A stretch of DNA of 64,000 nucleotides from Micropterus salmoides (taxonomy: Eukaryota > Chordata > Actinopteri > Centrarchiformes > Centrarchidae). Below, piece by piece: positions 57,641 through 64,000 of this stretch. The stretch's first letter is position 1; every line of letters begins with the position of its first letter. The DNA lies in NCBI RefSeq assembly GCF_014851395.1, contig NW_024040707.1, positions 11,010,187-11,074,186 of the forward strand. The letters are read 5' to 3'. Under the pieces are notes generated by a model. It was not told where the DNA came from and ran no database searches. It saw nothing but the letters and a program-made list of their open reading frames with translations. The translations under genes were made by a program, and so were the position numbers.

Positions 57641-58534
57641 CGTAGATTGAAGCAGATGTGTTTTTTTGCTGGTAGATCATGAACCTCCTAGTTAAAGCTG
57701 GATATCATTATTTTCAGAATTTTATTGGCTACACGAAGTGCCGGTCATCGGCACAATTGGTTGCAATTGTCTTGGCCTACCCAAGGGGCTGGCCCTTCCT
57801 TACAGCGGGGGCTCTTGTTGGTTGTTGTAGGCAGTATATGTGACATGTGACCTATGACAACGTAACAAGACCATTTTTGTTGGATGGATAATCGGTTGGT
57901 GGATTACTTTGACGTTTCATAGGTGAGTTGCGTAAATTTTGATTATACTGGTTGGTCTGGTAGAGGCGCTGATTGTACCCGCTGTGGTGTATGTATCTTG
58001 AAATGGTTTGCTTTGGTCGAATCACGAGGATTTTAGCTTTTAAACAGTGTATCATATGAGTATTAACTTAACATAGCAGTTGTGGGCATATAACAAAAGC
58101 AGTCATCAGGACCTGTTACCATCAGGAATGTTAAGAGGTTTTCACATAAAGTTACAACAGCACCAAACTGCAGCCAATTAACTGGGTATAGCCTAAACTT
58201 AACGCTAGCTTTCTATGCGTTCAACCAGCCTATAAATTAGCTTAAAAGCCACAGTAACTTAACTTTATTTATGGGTTCTGTAGTGATTAAGTTGGATATT
58301 GTGATGGTCAAGTCACTGATTTTTGAGCTGCCGACCTTGCACGCCACTGTTCTTTTCTTCCAACTGTCATCGACTACATATTCCTTGAATGTCTGTGTTA
58401 TACTAGTAACGTTAGCAGTCTTTTTCATCGCCGCTGGTTACGGAGATTCGGACTGCTATGTGAAAGCACACTTGGTTGCAGGATTATGCTGCAAACGTTG
58501 GAATGAGTGAATTCAAGTATTTAATAAAAAAAAA

Positions 58535-58680
58535 ATTCATCATTAGTCATTTTCACGTCATCTGTCCCAAGTCTAAGTCAAGTTGTGAATACCAAGTCAA
58601 AGTCAAGTTGAATCTTTTGTCTGTTTTTGTCAAGCACGTCTCAAGTCTTCAAATATGCGACTCGAGTCCCCCACCTCTGG
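58535..58680. repeat. Dispersed repeat fragment (AAGTCAAGTC type)
   Basis: CCAAGTCTAAGTCAAGTTG, CAAGTCAAAGTCAAGTTG and the end GCGACTCGAGTCCCCCACCT are the signature of a fish DNA repeat whose right end reads ACTCGAGTCCCCACCTCTG. Confidence 0.55.
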
Positions 58681-58891
58681 TATTTGTGTATGGCGCAAAG
58701 CACCGATCTTTGATTCACCTGTGGCTCCTCTACGCACCTGAGAGCCATTCTACAGTGACCTGCAGTAATTAAACACCGGTGCTACTCTTTATTCCTCACC
58801 AGATTGTCTGTTAACATTAGTGGTACTCCTTGCCTAGCCTAGCCTTGAAAACTGACTAAGTATTTTTCCTTCGATTGTCTGCTCTGTTCCT

Positions 58892-58912
58892 GACAAGACC
58901 TCAGGTCTTGTC
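58892..58912. other. Near-perfect palindrome
   Basis: GACAAGACCT and AGGTCTTGTC, 10-bp arms around a single C. It could be a chance palindrome or a terminator-like hairpin; no gene is nearby. Confidence 0.6.
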
Positions 58913-58952
58913 CCACTCACACAGACTTCGACTTTGTACTTTTTTTGCATTT

Positions 58953-59150
58953 ATACATACATTTATGCATTTAGCTGACACTTTTATCCAAAGCGACTTG
59001 CTATACATGTCAGAGGTCACAATCCTCTGGAGCAGCTAGGGGTGAAGTGTCTTGCTCAGGGACACAATGGTGGATGAGTTACAGTGGGGAATTGAACCCA
59101 GGTCTCTCAAACCAAAGGCATGTGTCTTATCCATTGCCCAATCACCACCA
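58953..59150 (-). mobile_element. tRNA-derived SINE, copy 2
   Basis: Reverse complement of the SINE at 49628: tail side CATTTATGCATTTAGCTGAC, body TCAGAGGTCACAATCCTCTG, and head ACCAAAGGCATGTGTCTTAT then CCAATCACCACCA. Confidence 0.85.
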
Positions 59151-61064
59151 TTTTTAAACTGTCAATAGTAAATGCCTTAGTATCTCCAGGTTAAACCACT
59201 GTAAACAACATTGTAAACCACTTAAAATATTAAGTTTATTATTAGTAATGCTTGAATTGGAATACTTTTATTTGTTTCTATATATATTTAAAAGGGACAG
59301 TGCACATTAATGAACATAAGGACAATGTCCAAAATGTAAATGAGCCAGATTTAGCTGTACAGACTAATTTTCAACTGGCAGGTTGATGTTATAATATAAT
59401 TTTAATTTTTTTATGACAAATATATTTCACACAATTGGTTTTATTTCTACAAAACCTGGATGGTTGGATCTTTGTAGCAGTCTGTTCTGGAGTTCTGAAA
59501 ACACGTTTAGTGTGCTGTGGACCATCAGTAAGTGTTCAAACTTTTGTGTGTTGTTGAGATGTGCCTGTGGGGATGAATAGATTGATTTCATGAAAGACAT
59601 CTGCTGCACATACCACAGTGCAGAACCACCATAGTCCTTTATTGTGCTGGTGTTATGAGGTTTACTGTACCTCCTACAGCTGGTGTCAAAGGTTAACTTT
59701 GAAATTTTGTTGCATCTTACAGCTCAAAGCTACTTTCCCATCAGAAAATGGTCATCCTTACAGGAGAAATTACACAGCCAAGACAGCAGAACAATCCTTG
59801 AGAACAAACTAGAGTAAGACTATTTCATAGTGATTACTACATTTTTGTGACTAGTCAAGGGAGGTGCAAATGAAATTCCTACTACACGCTTGCTGTAATG
59901 TGCCACAAAACTGTGTATATGTTGTTGTCGTGATTTATTGTGCTACCTAGGACATTTCCCCCCTTGCAGTCTTGTGTTTTATTTTTCCTTCATGGAAAAA
60001 GTTTGTAAACACTGGTTAAGGTAGGATACATGTAGTGTGATAGAGGCACTTAATGAATGAATTCACTGAAAAATTATATTATGCAAAAACTGGGGGAAAA
60101 AAGATGAGTTAATTTCTTAACCAATGTATTTTGGGATGTGAAACCATTTAACTTACAAAACACATTCATTATATATTATGAATTTATATATTTAGTGAGA
60201 TTATATAGAAAATAAAGCCTTACATAGCAGAGAGGTAGTTCCAAGTGACCTAGATTCATTCCTTCTATCAATTGAGCCGCAGCCTTCTCGCTCCATCACT
60301 CACAGTAAACCCCTGTCTACTGCCAGCATTAATTGACAGAAGCCGCATCAGTCACATAGAGTGAGACACATGTGCACGGAGTTAAGATTAATTGAACACC
60401 GCATACAACTATTGGGACAACCCCTGACTGTTTGAGGGGAAAAAAGGTGACGACCATACAGTGTTTGACCACAAGGAGACAGGAAAAGAGTGTTTGTGAC
60501 CTCATTTGTTGAGCACACTGCGCTTTATGTTGCACCACAATCCAGCAGGAGTAAAATTCACTCTACACTCAGCACAACCTTAGCATTTGGGCAGTGTCTT
60601 CACCACATTAAGAAAGAAACAAACGGCTTAGCCACATTTAATGCTTTTCTCCCAGGGACAAAAAAAAAACAACCTAGCCATTCGCTGGTTAGAGTAGAAA
60701 TATTAAAGTGATATTTCAAATGGAGAAAACCTTTTTTTTTTCTGCATGTATTTTCCTAAGTGATCTCATGAACAGTACTTATTAATTTGCACATTGAGAA
60801 TGGCGACATGGTAGTCTTACATTTAATGAGAAAATGTTCACCAGATGTGGCGTTTTCTTGGTAATTTGCAGGGAATGATATGGAGAACAGTGCATCCCGG
60901 GCTGATAAACCATGCATGAAAATCAGATTCTCATTGCTTACTGTGTGAGTAGCATAGACGATGGGTAGCTAGTGTTAACAAAGGTTTAGAAACAATTCAG
61001 CGGTGGCTGGCATTTAATTCTAACAATATTAAAGGCTTTTTCATTAGTAGTAAATGTGATATCT
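59151..61064. other. No feature recognised
   Basis: AT-rich DNA; no TE ends or coding exon are identified. Confidence 0.4.
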
Positions 61065-61922
61065 ATATACTAAAAACTCCTCTTTGACCCAACTTCTGGG
61101 TTAAATACCTGACCCAAATGTTGGGTTAAAAAAAACCCAACATTGTAGTTAATATAACCCAACTTCTGGGTCAAAAGAGTAACCCCACTATCTGGGTTGA
61201 AATAACCCAGAAATTAGTTTGTCCCTTTTTAACCCAGGAGTTGGGTCAAAAATAACCTAACTTGGGTTACTATGCCAGTATGCCTTATTTCAGAAAATAA
61301 AGGTTGGTTTTACATTATATCTGTCACAGTGTGGTGCAGGCAGAAGAAGAAGAGGAGGAGGAGCCCAAAGTTCCACTTCAGACGTTTTACTAATAAAGTA
61401 ACACCAAAAGGTACAGAAAGGCAGGATGTACACACTAAACAAGACTACAAAGTAGAACGGCCAAATACTGACTGAACTGAAGGAACTAAATACTAACACA
61501 GATGAACACTGATTAACAGAACACAGGTGGAACAGATGATGATGATGATGGTAATTAACTAAACACAGGTGATGCAGATGAACTAAATGACAGAAACCAT
61601 GGAAACAGATGAGTGGCTGGGAAACAGAACAAAGGAAGAGATGTGACTAGGGGTGACTGACAATATTACACACTTCAAGCACTTTTACATTTTTATTGCA
61701 TTAAATGAAACTATATAAAAAATAAACAACTCTCAAACATTCTATCTCAAACATTCGACAACATTCAATAACTGGATTGAACTTAAAGCTTAAAGTCTTC
61801 AAACATTGGTTGTGTCATGTCATCTGTGACTTTAAACTAGTTAGATGTACACAGCAACCACAGAATTACCACATAACCCAGAAAATGGGTTGAAGAAAAA
61901 ACCCAGGATTTTTTAGTGTGTA
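61065..61922. mobile_element. TGGGT/ACCCA-rich inverted-repeat element, split by an LTR
   Basis: Ends ACTAAAAACTCC (left) and GGATTTTTTAGTGTGT (right) are imperfect inverted repeats. Alternating ACCCAAC and TGGGTTA blocks fill 61088-61268 and reappear at 61877-61910 (AACCCAGAAAATGGGTTG). This is a known style of fish MITE built of internal ACCCA/TGGGT pairs. The middle is occupied by a solo LTR and other sequence. Confidence 0.6.
61322..61662 (-). mobile_element. Solo LTR, 341 bp
   Basis: Plus-strand ends TGTCACAGTG and GGTGACTGACA, so TG...CA on either strand. Flanks ATATC (61317-61321) and ATATT (61663-61667) agree at 4 of 5. The body (CAGAACACAGGTGGAACAG, CATGGAAACAGATGAGTGG) is the reverse complement of the CT-rich LTR style seen at 11622. 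No internal region is present. Confidence 0.68.
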
Positions 61923-62132
61923 CATTACATTTATTCATTTAGCTGACGCTTTTTATCCAAATCGGCATACCATTGCTTTATATGTAGATATGTAGAGGTT
62001 GCACGTCTCTGGAGCAAATAGGGGTTAAGTGTCTTGCTCAGGGACACATTGGTAGATGTGCTACAGTGGGGAATTGAAACCAGGTCTCTCACACCAAAGG
62101 CATGTGTCTTATCCACTGCTCCATCACCACCC
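61921..62132 (-). mobile_element. tRNA-derived SINE, copy 3
   Basis: CATTTATTCATTTAGCTGAC, GTTGCACGTCTCTGGAGCA, GTGTCTTGCTCAGGGACAC and GGCATGTGTCTTATCCACTG match copies 1 and 2. It abuts the TGGGT element at 61922. Confidence 0.85.
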
Positions 62133-63712
62133 CTAACTAACTAATATCTTTTTAAATATCTTTTTCTTTTCCCAAACGTGGCCCATTTTCTTGCCTATGG
62201 TGCTGAGTGACCATGCCTTGAACTGATTTTACCTTCTCTGTCAAACATAAGTGCATGATCCCTCTCTGAGGAAATGTCGATAGAGAGAACTTGATTTAAG
62301 TGTAAATGCATTTCCTTTGTGAAGACAGGGCACCTATCATGCCAGAGAGCGAAATAATATATCACTAGTGAAACAACTTCTAGATAAAGCTTTTAGCATA
62401 GGCAGTCTGTGTGACTCCCACTTGAACCCTTTTAAGAGTTACCATTTTTACTGTTTCATGCACAAATCAGGATATCTAACCAACACCCGTTGATAATTAC
62501 ACCTGACATCAGGCCTGTGTTTCCTCAGCAGCCGAGGTTTTTGTCTCATCCTGGACAGGAAGGTCAATAAATGTGGTGTCTTTGGCAGCAGACAAATACT
62601 GGTGGTTTGTCGAAGTCATCATATACTAATAAGATAACTTTTGTCTGTATGCTCCTTGTTGATAAATTTTTTTTCTCAAAATGTATCCTAATGGGGTAGC
62701 CCGGTGGCCTGGGGGTCCAAGTGTAATGTAATGTCCCAGGCTCAAACCTAGTCGAGGAATCCTTTGTTGCATGTCACCTCCTCTCTATCAGCCCCAACAT
62801 TTTCTGCCACTCTTAATAGCTTCTATTTAATAAGGTCAGCCAAAAATTACTTTACTAATTTTACTATATGTATTGGAGCATAAAGACTAAAGTCAGAATG
62901 TTATGACAAAAACGTCTCATCATTTTTAGGCGGTCATAATTTTACAAACAGAAATGATAAGCATTAAGAATCAGTCAGTACACTGCTCTCTCCTACATGT
63001 CAGTGGGCAGGAGGCTTTAACCAATTTCTGATGTAATTAACCCCTGTTTTATATTTGTCTCTGTACTCTTAGGCAAAACTGTCTGGAAGAAACAAAGTCC
63101 CCACTGTGCCTTCAAAAGCATATCTGGTGATGAATGCAGGTATCAGGCAATTTGTTTAAATTATTATGACTGATGACAAATGTGTGTATATATACAGTGG
63201 AAAGTGGTTATCAGACAGCATGCAGACAGCATGGGGGAAGAGCTAACACTTGTACTTATATTATGGGCAACCTTTCTCTAAAGTAGTCTTGCATCATCAG
63301 CCCCGTGGGGTCCATCCTTATAGTCACAGAGACTGCGCCTGCATGACATGTAAATCAGTTTCCTGCAGTGGGAATTTTCTATGGCAGAACTATTCATCCT
63401 CCACTATGATAAAAATTACAATATGCTTTGCCAGTGATGTGGAGTATTCAGAGGGCTGGATATGGCATGGCAAATTCAGATTTGCAGACAATTAGTGCAG
63501 GTGGCCAAACATGGTACTGCAACAGATTTCCTCCTGCAGACATTTGGACACGCCATAGCAGGGAACTCATTGTGCTTAATAACATTAGTTTGGGCTGCAT
63601 TCCACTTAGGTATTAAAGTTCCAGGACCCTGTTATGGGTGTATGCTCACCATTGCACATAAATGAAGTGAAGCCATCATTAATGTTACTTACAGCTTTCC
63701 TGCTAACAATAT
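62133..63712. other. Mostly featureless; one SINE-like piece
   Basis: GGGTAGCCCGGTGGCCTGGG (62694) with GTCCCAGGCTCAAACCTAG and CTTTGTTGCATGTCACCTCC (to about 62790) looks like an old tRNA-like SINE. The rest has no recognised exon or element. Confidence 0.4.
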
Positions 63713-63985
63713 GAGTATAACTGGATCAAAGTGGCCTGCGGACAGACACGTCCTGGTTTTTCTGTAGTGTCCGAGGGTTTTTGGAGTTTCAGTGGACCCA
63801 AAGATTGCTATGGACCAAAGTACAGACTAGCTAGAGAATGTAGATTAAGTGTACTTCTCTGTTTATTCTCTTTTCAAAATAATTCAACTAACTCAATTAT
63901 TTGCTCAACCCCTCAGCTTGTTTTTATTTTCCATTTAACTCTTTTAACCCTGATTGCACTGTAACTTCTATTATATTTTAATGTG
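63713..63985 (+). mobile_element. 5'-truncated L2-like 3' end, runs to the window edge
   Basis: Starts GAGTATAACTGGATC and matches the minus strand of 9380-9637, including GTGTCCGAGGGTTTTTGGAG and TTTGCTCAACCCCTCAGC. Similarity fades after TTATATTTTAATG. ORFs here are untranslated-region artefacts. Confidence 0.8.
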
Positions 63986-64000
63986 TATTTTTTCAATTTC

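Noticed and set aside
58892..58912. Rho-independent-terminator-like palindrome
   Set aside because: No adjoining gene and a eukaryotic context; listed only as a palindrome.
61088..61268. CRISPR-like array of short repeats
   Set aside because: Words are only five to seven bases, alternate in orientation and have no uniform spacers; eukaryotic MITE-like structure fits.

Overview
The window looks like a vertebrate chromosome segment, most likely from a teleost fish (inferred). It has one intron-rich, phase-consistent gene on the minus strand at the left edge. The rest is AT-rich, gene-poor DNA crowded with fish-type transposable elements: L2-like LINEs, a Penelope-like element with a GIY-YIG domain, Tc1- and hAT-type DNA elements, solo LTRs and tRNA-derived SINEs. 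There is no bacterial or operon structure. One assembly gap of exactly 500 N lies at 28773-29272.

Region 1-8180 (minus strand) is the 5' part of an IGFN1-like gene (immunoglobulin-like and fibronectin type III domain containing 1, a muscle protein). I could place 13 well supported exons plus two tentative 5' exons. They encode about 700 residues in one open phase with no stop: an N-terminal segment, Ig domain 1, a helical DRKDYERIC-type module, a divergent second unit, a further Ig domain, a charged helical linker, and five small symmetrical (phase 1-1) exons of acidic, repeat-like linker. The gene runs off the left edge before any C-terminal Ig/FN3 array. An 853-bp hAT-like element sits in an intron six bases from a splice donor.

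Region 8.2-28.7 kb holds no recognised gene. It contains a broken L2-like LINE (9.26-11.2 kb), a solo LTR with target duplication (11.62-12.15 kb), an L2 3' fragment split by a 583-bp terminal-inverted-repeat element (17.94-19.07 kb), a 311-bp hAT-type MITE (20.2-20.5 kb) and otherwise unannotated DNA.

Region 29.3-45.6 kb is a nest of elements. It has a Tc1-like transposase remnant with a nested insert, a LINE endonuclease scrap, and a pair of direct repeats of about 480 bp lying 6.3 kb apart. It also has a 2.4-kb hAT-type element with a perfect 8-bp target duplication that carries a LINE inside it, and a three-part composite of Penelope element, L2 LINE and a second LINE's 5' end (42.85-45.6 kb).

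Region 45.6-64 kb has LINE and SINE fragments, a 1.24-kb hAT-type element with a SINE inside, an element retaining a BED-zinc-finger-like piece, a TGGGT-rich inverted-repeat element split by a solo LTR, three near-complete copies and one fragment of one tRNA-derived SINE, and at the right edge a second copy of the L2-like 3' end seen at 9.4-9.6 kb in opposite orientation.

I found no new defence, RNA or enzymatic system. The observations most worth checking are the serial linker exons and the in-frame 14-codon duplication in the IGFN1-like gene, the transposon at its splice donor, the datable nested insertions, and the unexplained 480-bp direct repeat.
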